Source of the DNA: Dactylis glomerata
Lineage: Eukaryota; Streptophyta; Magnoliopsida; Poales; Poaceae
NCBI GenBank assembly: GCA_007115705.1
Contig: QXEO01001791.1
Span: 475,001 to 539,000, forward strand
Direction of reading: 5' to 3'
DNA length: 64,000 nucleotides
Position 1 is the first letter of the stretch. Every line of letters starts with the position of its first letter. Below are positions 35,136-45,877 of this stretch, in pieces. The translations under genes were made by a program, and so were the position numbers. The notes beneath the pieces were generated by a model. The model had not been told where the DNA came from and did no database searches. It saw only the letters and a list, made by a program, of their open reading frames with translations.

Positions 35136-36429
35136 TATGTCCATATTCCATTTCTCAAGTGGATTTAAGACTTGGCTACAAATTTTTGACATTTGCTTAC
35201 ATGTGAATAAATGCCAATTCTGATGTCACTAAAAGAAAATAGGGTACTAGAATTATTTGATGCATGTACAAGCCAACATCAAATGTTCCAAGTCTTTGAA
35301 TGTTTGTAACAAAACATATATTTATTAATTTCAAATGTAAATAACATATTGGAGGAAACTACTTTTTTCAGCTAGAGGGCTGCAGCAGCAAGTCTGATCA
35401 CGTGTTAGTACATATATGGATTCTCTATGGTCATTTGTATTTTCCTTTATATCTAATACTCCAGTAAAGTGGAATGCTAATTCAAATTATTATTGCTCTT
35501 CCAATTAACAAGCCCTTAATTGCTCCCAATTTTCATTTCACAATGCAGACTAATAAAAGAGCCAGCCTCCCCAGCGTGTGAGGTTCAAAGTTTCGAGGAC
35601 ATCAAATCAAAATATTGTTGTGGCCCATGCATTTCCGATATTCTGCTTACTTATTTGTTCTATTTCGAATATGAAAACTGATAATACAACCATCACCAAT
35701 TTATTATTGTGGCCCATCCATGAGAGTATCAGGTATGTTCTCTACCATTTCGTAATAGATTGTACGTACAATGTAATCACGATACTGAATCTTCCTACTC
35801 CTACACTAATCTCTGCCATTAACCTCTGTGGTCATATTTTGAGAAAGCAAATGCAAGATTAGAAACAAAAGTAACCTAATAATTGGGAGATAAAGCCCAA
35901 GTACTCGAACTAATTCCAACAGTTAGCAATGAAGATGTGAAGAAACTGACAAATACACATAGTGCACGCACCACGCATGGATAAAGCAGGGAGGGAATTT
36001 GCAGTTTGCACAGATGTTGTTCAGAAAAAATTATATATTGCACACCATGACAGAAAAGAGGTTAGACTAAGCAAAAACTGGACAATGATGAGCACTGCAG
36101 TTGTGCAGTTAAAGCAAATATCTCATCAGGGCAGCAGCAACGCTACACTGCAAGTAGGACAGTGATTTTATGCATCTAGTTGAACCCAAAAACTAGTCAG
36201 TACCAGTTTAATTAAACTAGGGTTGTGTCCACAAGTCAACAGCAGTATTTCATAAGTTTAGAACTCAAATGAAGAGCAGGGAGTTACAAACAGACAGTGT
36301 GTGAAGTAAGCTAGGAACCATACGCACAAGCACATACAGGGAGAATCGGTTGTTTATACATCTCAATGAGTTGGTCACAGGGAAGGATATTAAACAAAAA
36401 AAAATCAAAGAACAAAGTATTGGTGTTAC
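35136..36429. other. Inner CACTA interior after the Tat-like element
   Basis: AT-rich, with no supported coding sequence. It continues 24303-26022 across the Tat-like insertion. Confidence 0.4.
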
Positions 36430-36981
36430 CTTTTCTTGAACTGATTGCTGCAGATCTGCTACAATGAACTGGAAATTGACCTGCAAAAGGGAAAGGAAGA
36501 TTAGTATTTTCCGATTTCGTTGATGTTATAGGATTCAATTCAAGAGAGGGGATGAAGAGATCTCCATGGAATAGGAGTGGGAGAGGTCGCTATGCGTGGA
36601 GATGGGGCGGGGTGCCGTGGGGAGAGGAAGCGGACGACGGCGGCGTGGCCTCTGTCGCCCGAGGGCCGAGGCGAGGAGGAAGTCCACCGAGGGGAGGTGG
36701 CGAGGAGGGCGATACTGGAGGAGGACTCGAAGGGGAGGGTGATGGGAGGAGGCGGTGAGGATCCTGCAAAGAAGGCGTCGCCGCCGCGGTACGACGCCCC
36801 CAGGTGAGCAGTGCCTATGTATTTGGCCTGATCCACGGGCGACACCGTCGAGGAGGCAGAAAACCATGCGAGTAGTTTTTTCCAAGACGAGATGCAAGGT
36901 AGGAGTACTAGTTTTTTCCTGCGCGCCCGATTTGGTGGTAAAACGAATTCTGAGCCAAATTTTAGCGGGAGGTAGTCTCAC
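36430..36981 (-). pseudogene. Exon-like gene fragment in the inner CACTA
   Basis: The minus strand shows a GC-rich 5' exon-like stretch (about 36535-36981) coding MSPVDQAKYIGTAHLGASYR from 36845. A clean 51-base exon at 36430-36480 is bounded by TTTTGCAG and GTAACA and reads VNFQFIVADLQQSVQEK. The sharp GC change at 36540-36800 against AT-rich surroundings and the proper splice sites suggest a captured plant gene 5' end. I do not recognise the protein. Confidence 0.45.
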
Positions 36982-37069
36982 GAGTTCGCCAAATCCCGCT
37001 ATATATTTGGTATATACGGGTAGTAGCCTTTTTTTTAGCTCTTTATACAGAGAATGGTTTTTCTTAGCC

Positions 37070-37445
37070 CGGGCTACATGTAGGCCGCTATTTTCAAAAA
37101 TTTAAAAATGATATTTTTAAGTTTCAAAAAATTCTGAAAAAAATTGTAGATGTAGTCAATGATGTACTCTATCAGTGTGTGAAATCTTAATTTGAAAAAC
37201 ATAGTATTCTGGGCTACACAAAAATAACAAAGTCTGACAAGTTTTAGAGATTTGAAAAACGTTACTGTTCACTACTCAGATCTACAAATTTGATATTTTT
37301 GTACAGGCCAGAATAATGAGTGTTTCGCATTGATTTTTTGCACACTGATAGAATAATTCATTATCTAAATCTAGAATTTTTTTGAAATTTTTTGAAACTA
37401 AAATATCTTTTTTTGAATTTTTTAACGAGCTATATGTAGCTCGTC
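37070..37445. mobile_element. Foldback-type MITE
   Basis: Two long imperfect inverted arms face each other: about 37070-37190 (GCTACATGTAGGCCGC, then GATATTTTTAAGTTTC, then TCTATCAGTGTGTGAAATC) and about 37325-37445, which reads as the inverse (GATTTTTTGCACACTGATAGA to GAGCTATATGTAGCTCG). The middle is short and non-coding. Exact edges and target duplication are uncertain. Confidence 0.6.
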
Positions 37446-37613
37446 CTACACTTGGAGTTTTCATCTTTATACATACATATATACAACCAAAAACATATAC
37501 TGTAGAAAAAATACCAAAGAAATGCAAAAAATCATGACATCCATTAAACTTAGAGAAAACATGAGGAATTATGAAAATATAGGAAAATTCATAACATCAT
37601 GCAACAAAATTAA

Positions 37614-37823
37614 TTAGGTTTCGGTTTCATCATCTCTAAGAATCTTTGTCTTTATTTTCTTCATGGTATATATTAGCCCCTCGGAGTGATTGTGTTTCTT
37701 GAAGGGACGCGTTATGGATAATGTAGCTTGATCCCTTCTAGTAGGTCCGGGATGTTGGCTAGCTTTGTCATCTTCATCTACATTTGGGTCATTGAATTGG
37801 TCATAATCCTCTTCATCAACGAC
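37614..37823 (-). pseudogene. Terminal exon of an inner CACTA gene, 3' part (split by hAT)
   Basis: On the minus strand the frame reads VVDEEDYDQFNDPNVDED on to a TAA at 37614-37616. It connects in frame across the hAT to 42186-42230, giving GRKISSPEKMKKRSIDDVDG-like residues before VVDEEDYDQ. Acidic, Asp-rich C-terminal tails are common in CACTA-encoded proteins, so this may be the end of a transposase-type gene; the family is not certain. The hAT insertion split it. Confidence 0.6.
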
Positions 37824-38521
37824 CAGTGGCGGATCTAGGATTTTAGCAAAGGGTATGCCGCACCAAAATTTTGGATGCCTATAGATAATATTTTTTATAC
37901 TTAAAAAAGAAAAAATGATTATTAAATATGAAAAAATAAACATAAAAAGGAAATTTTGCATTGTAATTAAAAACTGGTAAGTTGTTGGACACATGCATCG
38001 TAGATGTGGCGTTCCAATATTGAACTAAATTCTCAATGTTGCGTGTGACCCTAAATTTCTAAAGTATTCGATCGCAAGATAATCATTGTGGTGACACTAT
38101 TAAATACAGCAAGTTTTTACTAAAATAAACAAGGAAATATGTAAATAAGATAAGAAAAGGCATAGTGGAGCTTATAAAACTTAATCATACACTACCTCCA
38201 TTTATAATTTTTTTTGGTAATCCAAAGTTTCCTACAAAAGCATCTTATATTATGGAAATTAATAATATTTAACTAAGACTTATTATCAGTTGACTAAATT
38301 ATGATGTTATGTAGCTAGCCCATAGACTTAAACACAGTGTAGATGAGTTTCAACGTAAGTACAATGACTAGATATTTTCTTCATAGATAATCAGGTTAAA
38401 TTCATTATGAAAATTGACATGAAACATCTTATATTTACTAATTGGAGGCACCATTTGAGGCTCCACGTTAATCCTGGTGATTAGAAAAGTATATCCGTCC
38501 GATCTATAAGTTATCAAACTG

Positions 38522-38979
38522 TGTTAGCTTTTTAATCTTGATCCTTTGTATCAGCATAGTTTGTTCATCTCGCATGTAGCTAGGCATGCCAGGTTGCATG
38601 CATGGATTAGTTAGTAGGTTAGCTGGTTTGGCCGAGTCCTATGCATGATGGAGTAATTCTAGGAGTTGATTAGATCATGGACTTAGTGGAGTAGCGGCCG
38701 GTGTGGTGTGAGCCAGGTCGTGTGCATCGTGGAGTAAGTGTAGGAGGTAGTGGGTATTCTCTTGTACTGTCTATTTAAGTTCCGCAAGTGAATGAGAAAG
38801 AGGAGCCTGCGGGCAAGAGAAAAGATGTAGCACTTGTGGCTGCCAAGGTTGAGACTCACGGCAAAGCGTTTTGCTCATCCTTGGTGTGTGTGTGTTGTGT
38901 TGTGGCTATGTGTTCAAGAGAGTGTAGATTGTGAGGTAGTTAGAAGAAGAAGAGGGAGCTGCGAGACGCAGCTCCAACA
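38522..38979 (+). repeat. 5' LTR of the small LTR element
   Basis: Length 458 bp, with a TATTTAAG box near 38770. The perfect hairpin GGAGCTGCG-AGA-CGCAGCTCC at 38955-38975 ends four bases before the LTR end. Confidence 0.92.
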
Positions 38980-39610
38980 AGTGGTATCAGAGCGAGAAGA
39001 TCTTGGAGCCTTCGGCCATGGCGGTGTGATGCCGCTGAAGCCGACGACAGTGACGACGGCGGACTCCACGAGTGGTGGAGGAGGGCGACGCGAGCTAGAG
39101 CTCGCTGGCGGTGTGATGCCGCTAGCAGCTGGCTGCGGTGTGATGCCGCTAGAAGGCGACGGCGGTGTGATGCTGCCACAAGAAGATGACGGTGCGATGC
39201 TGTTATGAGGATTTGGCGGTGTGAAGCCGTTACGAGGCGGTGGCGATGCGATGCCACTGGTTTGGAACCTACGGCGGTGGTGCGACGCCATCGTCATCAT
39301 GGAGAGTTGGTGTGAAGCCAACAAAAGTTGCAATGTGAAGTTGCGGCAAGAAGGCGTCATGACCGGCGTTGCGAGACGTCGTCCACGGCAAGACGACATG
39401 TTGGTTGGCGCTGTGAGGGTAACTTCCACGGCAATATGGTGGTGACCGGCGCTGCAAAGGGTCATTGCAAGGTGAAGTTTCTGCGTGCGGTGTTCGAGGT
39501 GATCTCGTCAAATAGATGCGAAGGCCGGTGTAGGTGGCTGTGGCTAACATCGCAGAAGCGTTCAAGGTGAAGCTGTGTGAAGATTGGAGAATCAAGATTA
39601 GAGGGGAAAA
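38980..39610 (+). other. Interior of the small LTR element with a repeated G-rich word
   Basis: This stretch holds the primer site, then degenerate copies of GGCGGTGTGATGCCGCT between 39020 and 39260, and variants beyond. In one frame they read GGVMPL repeatedly (38834-39208, which also runs through the LTR), but the frame is not convincing as a gene. Confidence 0.6.
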
Positions 39611-40068
39611 TGTTAGCTTTTTAATCTTGATCCTTTGTATCAGCATAGTTTGTTCATCTCGCATGTAGCTAGGCATGCCAGGTTGCATGCATGGATTAGT
39701 TAGTAGGTTAGCTGGTTTGGCCGAGTCCTATGCATGATGGAGTAATTCTAGGAGTTGATTAGATCATGGACTTAGTGGAGTAGCGGCCGGTGTGGTGTGA
39801 GCCAGGTCGTGTGCATCGTGGAGTAAGTGTAGGAGGTAGTGGGTATTCTCTTGTACTGTCTATTTAAGTTCCGCAAGTGAATGAGAAAGAGGAGCCTGCG
39901 GGCAAGAGAAAAGATGTAGCACTTGTGGCTGCCAAGGTTGAGACTCACGGCAAAGCGTTTTGCTCATCCTTGGTGTGTGTGTGTTGTGTTGTGGCTATGT
40001 GTTCAAGAGAGTGTAGATTGTGAGGTAGTTAGAAGAAGAAGAGGGAGCTGCGAGACGCAGCTCCAACA
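39611..40068 (+). repeat. 3' LTR of the small LTR element
   Basis: Length 458 bp, with no difference from 38522-38979 that I can see. The AACTG duplicate follows. Confidence 0.92.
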
Positions 40069-40073
40069 AACTG

Positions 40074-42177
40074 TAGCCGTACGATGAGATGGCAAGGACG
40101 TTTCTCCCCAAACAGATCATATGCAGCACGAATCCTCCGGATCTTCTCTTTCCTTTTAAATAACATCTATCTCTTCTCACAGTAAATTAAAAGGATCCAT
40201 CTTTCAATCGCTACCTCCTCGATCTCGGGTGGGTCTTATCATTGTGTCCTCGACAAATATGACCAGACGAGCTTTCGATCCGGCTGCCATCCTATGTCCC
40301 AACCTGCCTCCGACTGATTTCCTATGCCTGTGGAAGGTGTGAGCAGCTATCTGACACGCTAATTGCCGCAGATCGCAGGTATCACGTGAGGTCTCTGAAC
40401 TCTGATTCTGTTCGACTCAATCAAGGTGGTGGCTGGGGCATTTGGGCTTCAATCAAGGTTACAACAGGTGGGCTACCTGATAAGCGAGTAATTAGAGTTA
40501 CAGTTTAGATCATACATGCTAACAATGACACATATTCCCAGTGCAAAAAACCTGTAAAGGGGATTCTGCTGCAGTCCGGAAGTCTGCTCATGTCGAGTGC
40601 ATGATTTAGAAAAAATCTGACCTCCAAACTTGGTCTCAAAGGACAAATTCCGATTTGATTCATAGCAAGAGTCGTGGCACCACAAAAATATAATAGCAAT
40701 CCAGTTGATAGAAGCCACTTGCTACAATAAGTTTTGCCTTCGGATGAGGTTCCTGCTGGTACGCTTTTCTATGTCTACTTTTGACTGTGTTGACTGTTGA
40801 AGTTACAAAGCAAGGTGGCATACATGTTTACTCAGATATTTTTCATACATCCAGGACTTCTGTTCCTCAAAATAATATTAGGTGCTCAGTTCATCTTTTG
40901 ATATTGTTCAAAAAAATGATTTTAGTAATCTTAGAGCTTTCGATACGTTTCTCCTCTTTGCTACTATATATTTCAGTTTTATTATGTATTTCGTAAAGTG
41001 GATTCCATGAAGTAACATCTGCGACCCACTGTGATATGTGTGATCTGTGTGATGTACTTGAACTTGATCTCGAGTTTTGAGAAATAACTGATATAGATGG
41101 TTTGGAAACTGAATTAAGATACATATGATAAAGTACCAGTTCTATCAACTTGATTTACTTTTAAAGGTATAACTGTCAATGGTGCAATTATACGTATAGT
41201 CAATGAGGCCTCTAAGTTAATTTATCTGGATAAAAGTATAGTGACACATTGCTTTTGTCATGTCCAGTGTCTACTTGAATAGTATTTCTGAAAGAAATAT
41301 GGAATGAGTATATTCATGAAGAAACTATATGTTTCTTCAGCCATATGCATCGATTGATGCAGAGGCTGGGGTCGCTACCCCCTTTTCTAAAAAAAACTAT
41401 AGGTTTCTATCGAACATCTCATGGCAACATGTGTATTTGATTGTTACATAAAATGGCACAATTTTATGCATCATGGTAATCTCGCTATCATTCTGTAATT
41501 ACACATTGCTTATAATATTTAATACCATATTTTTCAAACATGTCTTATAAATTTTGAAACATTACCCACAACATTTTCCTATTTCTGCAAAACAAATTAA
41601 TATATTTAATATACCTAGGAGAGTTGACAAATGAAGCAACTTTTTTAGAAGCCTAAGGAATTTTTAACATATGGTTTCCCGCTTGAGCTTCTAGCATATG
41701 GGGAAGAGAATATTCGTGTTGTCTGGTGTACAAAAAACTACAATGTTTCCAAGTTAAATATAAATGACATAGAATTATGAAAAAAAATGGATTTTAAAGT
41801 AATAAACATGCAAAAGCTCATTTCAAAGTCTCTGAATCTCTAATTTGTTTCTTCCTTTTACACATTACCACGGTTTTTTAGAACTCTACTTATTAATAAT
41901 CTTAGCCACTAGACTGCACGGGTTATCGACTAGTTATCACTAAAATAGAAACGTGCATGCACGGTGAATGACCATAGCTAGCTTGTAATCGTACAGGCGG
42001 GAACAGCGGCCGCTAATCAACCCATTTCCCTAACGAAACTTTCATGGAGGCAGCTGGCTGCATGCTTTAGCTAGCTAGCTTGATTAATCCAGCGAGTGAT
42101 TAGCATTGGAGTATGCTTGCATGGCTGACCGCAGGGTATGCCTTGGCATATACGGCATACCCTGTAGGTCCGCCCTG
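40074..42177. other. hAT interior, right part
   Basis: AT-rich, no supported gene. At 41355-41400 GATGCAGAGGCTGGGG is followed by an A-rich run, reminiscent of grass LINE or SINE 3' tails but too short to claim. Confidence 0.4.
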
Positions 42178-42185
42178 TCAACGAC

Positions 42186-42230
42186 ACCATCTACATCATC
42201 GATACTCCTTTTTTTCATCTTCTCAGGGCT
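42186..42230 (-). pseudogene. Terminal exon of an inner CACTA gene, 5' part
   Basis: On the minus strand CCCACAG, a plausible acceptor, precedes codons reading RKISSPEKMKKRSIDDVDG. The frame continues without shift into 37823-37614 once the hAT and one copy of its duplication are removed. Confidence 0.55.
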
Positions 42231-42529
42231 ACTGATTTTGCGCCTGTGGGCCGATTATAGTGAAGAATTGTGCCACTTGTTTAGCTAATACCTATGGCTC
42301 CTTTCTAGCACTCATGGCTTTCACATTTCTCCTTATTGCTCTAAACTAAGAACTTCTAGTAACTCTTGTTTTGTAGAAATTGTGGATCATCCATCGCTTT
42401 TTTAGTGAATCATGCTAAAAAAGAGGAGTTCTATCAAACATGAATAACATGTTCCAAACTACAGCAACTTAATATCAAAATCATTTGTACTTCAAACTAA
42501 TGTACAAAACAATTAAATGACCCTAGTGT
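42231..42529. other. Inner CACTA interior right of the hAT
   Basis: About 300 bases of AT-rich sequence. Upstream exons or an intron of the minus-strand gene may lie here; nothing clear is visible. Confidence 0.4.
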
Positions 42530-42780
42530 AGCATACTAGTGATGGACTAGCCACAACCGAATGGATGCATACTAGTGACGGTTATTTTAACAAGTCTGTC
42601 ACTGGTAATATGAACACCAGCGACGGGCAAGTCTACGGACCCATCACTGATAATACCAGTGACTGGCCAGTATAATCGCTCGTCGCTGATAATACAAACA
42701 TCAGTGACAGGCAATCTATGGAACCGTCACTGGTAATACCAGTGACAGGCACGTATAATCGTCCGTCACTGGTAATGTTT
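42530..42780. repeat. Right subterminal array of the inner CACTA
   Basis: There are about ten copies of ACCAGTGACGGGC-like words in alternating orientation, paired as GTCACTGGTAATACCAGTGAC-type inverted repeats. They correspond to 15910-16190. The terminal CACTA itself is absent. Confidence 0.75.
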
Positions 42781-43495
42781 GGCTCTCGTCTATATTTGCC
42801 TAGAATCAGTTCGAGCCTTGTCTATATTGTATATATGTGCCCGTGGAAATTTTGTTATGCTTGTAAAAATAATTTTATCTATTCATTGTTTCTTATCTGA
42901 TATTTAATTGTTGTCAAATTATTGGAAAATAAGACCTGACCAGTTGGACCAGTATGAAAATATGAACTGACGAGTGGGACCAATACGAAAATTTAGAATT
43001 GACAGGTGGGACGAGCCCAGTAAAAAAAGTGACTAGAAAATAGAAAAAGGATGTAAAAAAGCTATACGGCCCAATAGAGATATTGACAAAAAGAAGGCTA
43101 AGGCCCAGGTAAAAAAGGCTAGACTTATTGGGCTTGGTCCATATAGATCACTGAAATGGACTGGGCTGATTTCGATTTACATGTCTGCCACGTGTATGCC
43201 ACCTGCATTCCATGTTGGATTGCTGATGTGACTTCCTGCCACGCGTATGCCCCATCGGATTACTGATGTGGCCTCCTCAAATTTCCCATGACGATACTGA
43301 ATCGTCATAAGCGTTATGACGGTCCAATATCGTCATAGACGATTATGAGGATTCTAGTGGATTCGTTATGTTCGATCATCAATGACGCCCCATTTTTGAC
43401 GATCATTTTTTCGTCATAAAATCATCATAGATCAACAATTATGACGATTTAGTGACGAAATTAGAGGGTCGCTAGTCAACACATTTCTTGTAGTG
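42781..43495. repeat. Right terminal region of the outer CACTA
   Basis: ATCGTCATA/TATGACGAT words occur at 43290-43450 in both orientations, ending with the inverted terminus at 43469-43495. No gene. GACCAGTTGGACCAGTATGAAAAT and ACGAGTGGGACCAATACGAAAAT form a short near-repeat at 42938-42990. Confidence 0.65.
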
Positions 43496-43498
43496 GCA

Positions 43499-44066
43499 GC
43501 CCTCCTCAGCCTCTCTCGTGCACCCTCAGCTGCGCTCCTCCTATCAAACACCTTGGTGTTCTCACAAAGCACGACGAGTTCCGACCGTTACAGCCCGATT
43601 CTTTTGTCACGGTTCATTGCAACAAGCTCCGTACATCACGCCGTGTTTGATTCGGCCGCTTTTCTGCTCAATCGCGTCCAAGCACGCGTCGCTCTCGAGC
43701 CGTGCACCGCCTCTGTGCCCCTTGTTTTAACTTGAACCCGAGCCTTCCCCCTCTCCTCTGTGTCTCACTTCCTCTCCTCACACCTCTCTTCATCTCTCTG
43801 AAGAGAATTGGAAGGAGCCCAGCTTGTTGTTTCACCCGCCAAAGAAGGAGCCGGTCCGGAGCTGTCGTCCCGCCGGCTGCCGCTCGTCTCCAACGAGGCC
43901 ATTACCATTTATCCATTCTCTGTATCATCTAACTGCTCCCTTATCTTGCCTAGGTGCTGCTGAAAGGCCACCGGCGACAGGTCGTACGTGCAGTCCGCCC
44001 TGGCGTCGAGCTCGCCTGCGATGCTCACCGATGACCGAGGAACCTCCTATGCATCCGTGGTGACCA
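43499..44066. other. GC-rich leader-like DNA between outer CACTA and intact Copia
   Basis: C/T-rich sequence typical of plant 5' leaders or GC-rich LTR parts. Several short frames, none recognisable. It continues 1-1474 on the left side of the CACTA and 52301 onward on the right side of the Copia. Confidence 0.4.
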
Positions 44067-44071
44067 AGGAG

Positions 44072-45864
44072 TGTTGGAATTATGCCCTAGAGGCAATAAT
44101 AAAGATGTTATTATTATAATTCTTGTTCATGATAATGTTTATATTCCATGCTAGAATTGTATTAAGCGGAAACTTTAATACTTGTGTGGTTTATGAACAA
44201 CACCGTGTCCCTAGTACGCCTCTATGGACTAGCTCATTGATTAATGATGGTTAAGGTTTCCTAACCATAGACATGTGTTGTCAATTAATAATGAGATCAT
44301 ATCATTAGGAGAATGATATGATGGACAGACCCAAATAAAGCAGAGCAATTAGATCGTGTCATCGTGTTCATCTTTGCGAAGCTTTTCCTATGTCATGTAT
44401 TGTATTCCTTAGACCATGAGATAATACAACTCCCTAGTATCGGAAGAAAGCTTTGAAGTCATCAAACGTCATCCTATGTGAGGGTGATAATAAAGGTGTC
44501 TCTCAGGTGATCGGAAAGTACTTGTTGGGTTATATGTATCGAGATGGAATTTGTCCCTCCTGAGTCGGAGAGATATACTTCGGGCCCACTCGGTAATCGA
44601 TATCAACACCGCTTGCAAGCACGTGGTTAAGGAGTTAATCACAGAGTGATATCGGATTACGGAACGAGTAAAGTACTTGCTGTGAACGAGATTGAACTAG
44701 GTATGCCGATACCGACGATCAAATCTCGGGCGAGTAAAATATCGCGAGACGAAGGGAATACAAATACGGGATTGCTTGAATCCTGACATCGTGGTTCATC
44801 CGATATGATCATCGCTGAGTGCATGGGAGTCAATATGGATTTCCAGATCCCGCTATTGATTATTGATGGAGATCATGTCCGCGCATTCTCGAACCCGTAG
44901 GGTCACACACTTAACGCAAATCAACGCTAGGGTAGTATCGGGATATATGTGAAACTGTTTCAGAGAGTTACGGAATTGTTCCGGGTGGAGATTAGTATTT
45001 ATTAATTGTATGAATTAATAGATATTAACTGATATTTATTTAGCAGAAATAAATAAAGGAAAAGAAAAAAAAAGGAGGCAGAGCGCATGCATGCATGCGG
45101 CCAATGCAATCATGCATGGCTTGCTCCTGCACGCGCCTGGCTCGCTTGCATGATGCTCCTAGAGAGCAGCGAGGCAGCAGCCTCGGGGCGCTCGCCCCTG
45201 TGCAGCCCGGCTGGGCCTTTGTGCCAATGAGCCAGATCGGCCAGGCCTCTTGCAGCGTGTTATTGATCGATACGATCGATCTCAGCAACAACGTGTACGA
45301 GATGGTTTTGATCATCGTGGACTTCACGCAAAGACGACCGTGACCGATCAGAAAACAAGCAAAATTGTTTTGCAAGTTTACCACGGTTTGGACGTGGCTA
45401 TAAACAGGCACGGGGCGCCGCCGGTTGAAGACAATCTAGTTCTCTGCAAAGCCGCCGCCCGCTTTCTGAAGCCTCCTTTCTCCGTTCTTTCTCCACCACG
45501 CAAACAGGCGAAGCCCTGTCGGCGAAAACTTTCACCATAGACACCACGCCGTCGTGTTGTCGATCCCATCTACCACTCCACCATATCTCGCTGGACCGGG
45601 AAGGCGGAGTCGTTGGTGCGCTGTACGTGTGCAACTCTCGGAGGCGCCGCCTCTTGCGGCGTAGGATCGGATCGGATCGCGAGGAGGAGAAGGCTAGTAC
45701 GACTACGTCAACCACGTTCTCTTGAACGTTTCCGCTGTGCGAATCTTCAAGGGTATGAAGATCTCATCTATCTCTCTCGTTGATTACATCTCCTAGATTA
45801 GATCTTGGCTTTCTTGTTCGCTTCCGTAGGAAATTTTTTGTTTTCTATGCTGCGAATCCCTTCA
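44072..45864 (+). repeat. 5' LTR of the intact Copia
   Basis: Length 1793 bp, with a TATAAAC box at 45399-45405. Confidence 0.95.
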
Positions 45865-45865
45865 G

Positions 45866-45877
45866 TGGTATCAGAGC
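45866..45877 (+). promoter_or_regulatory. Primer binding site, initiator tRNA-Met type
   Basis: TGGTATCAGAGC lies one base after the LTR, identical to 6839-6850. Confidence 0.93.

Larger units (their letters stand above)
38522..40068 (+). mobile_element. Very small non-autonomous LTR retrotransposon (TRIM/SMART-like)
   Basis: It is 1547 bp in all, with two 458-bp LTRs (38522-38979 and 39611-40068), identical as far as I can read, beginning TGTTAGC and ending CCAACA. AACTG is duplicated at 38517-38521 and 40069-40073. The initiator tRNA-Met primer site TGGTATCAGAGC is at 38982-38993 and the purine tract AGAGGGGAAAA precedes the second LTR. The 631-bp interior contains no polymerase, only about seven copies of a CGGTGTGATGCCGCT-like word. 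The primer type points to a Copia helper. Confidence 0.92.
37824..42177. mobile_element. hAT-type DNA transposon
   Basis: The left end is CAGTGGCGGATCTAGG and the right end, inverted, is CAGGGCGGACCTAC. Both continue into GGGTATGCCG within 50 bases. The 8-bp duplication TCAACGAC stands at 37816-37823 and 42178-42185, as hAT transposases make. Without the nested 1.5-kb LTR element the hAT is about 2.8 kb. I find no transposase in it (no long frame, no zinc-BED or dimerisation motif), so it is non-autonomous. Confidence 0.88.
15899..42780. mobile_element. Inner CACTA element with its right terminus lost
   Basis: The left end is CACTACTGCAGAAAAGC followed by TTACCAGTGACGGGC at 15899-15930. Repeated (A)CCAGTGACGGGC motifs in both orientations run to about 16190. 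The matching array at 42530-42780 ends CCGTCACTGGTAATGTTT. That equals the inverted left end up to its last 12-14 bases, where the expected TCTGCAGTAGTG is replaced by unrelated sequence. The right boundary is therefore a break, and no GTA duplicate (15896-15898 on the left) is seen on the right. The element has been expanded by two Gypsy elements, a hAT and a MITE. Its own coding remains are on the minus strand. Confidence 0.7.
1478..43495. mobile_element. Outer CACTA (En/Spm-type) DNA transposon, expanded by nested insertions
   Basis: The left end begins CACTACAAGAAATGTGTTG and the right end is its inverted copy ending CATTTCTTGTAGTG. The match runs about 27 bases with one difference. The 3-bp target duplication GCA lies at 1475-1477 and 43496-43498, the size made by CACTA transposases. 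Subterminal regions on both sides are rich in ATGACGAT / ATCGTCAT motifs in both orientations, as expected for transposase-binding arrays. After removing nested elements only about 6.7 kb of its own sequence remains (1478-5099, 13531-15898, 42781-43495). I find no transposase in it, so it is a non-autonomous element carrying a tandem array and gene-like fragments. Confidence 0.85.

Noticed and set aside
41340..41400. GATGCAGAGGCTGGGG plus A-run resembling a LINE or SINE tail
   Set aside because: Too short, and no upstream element body could be recognised.
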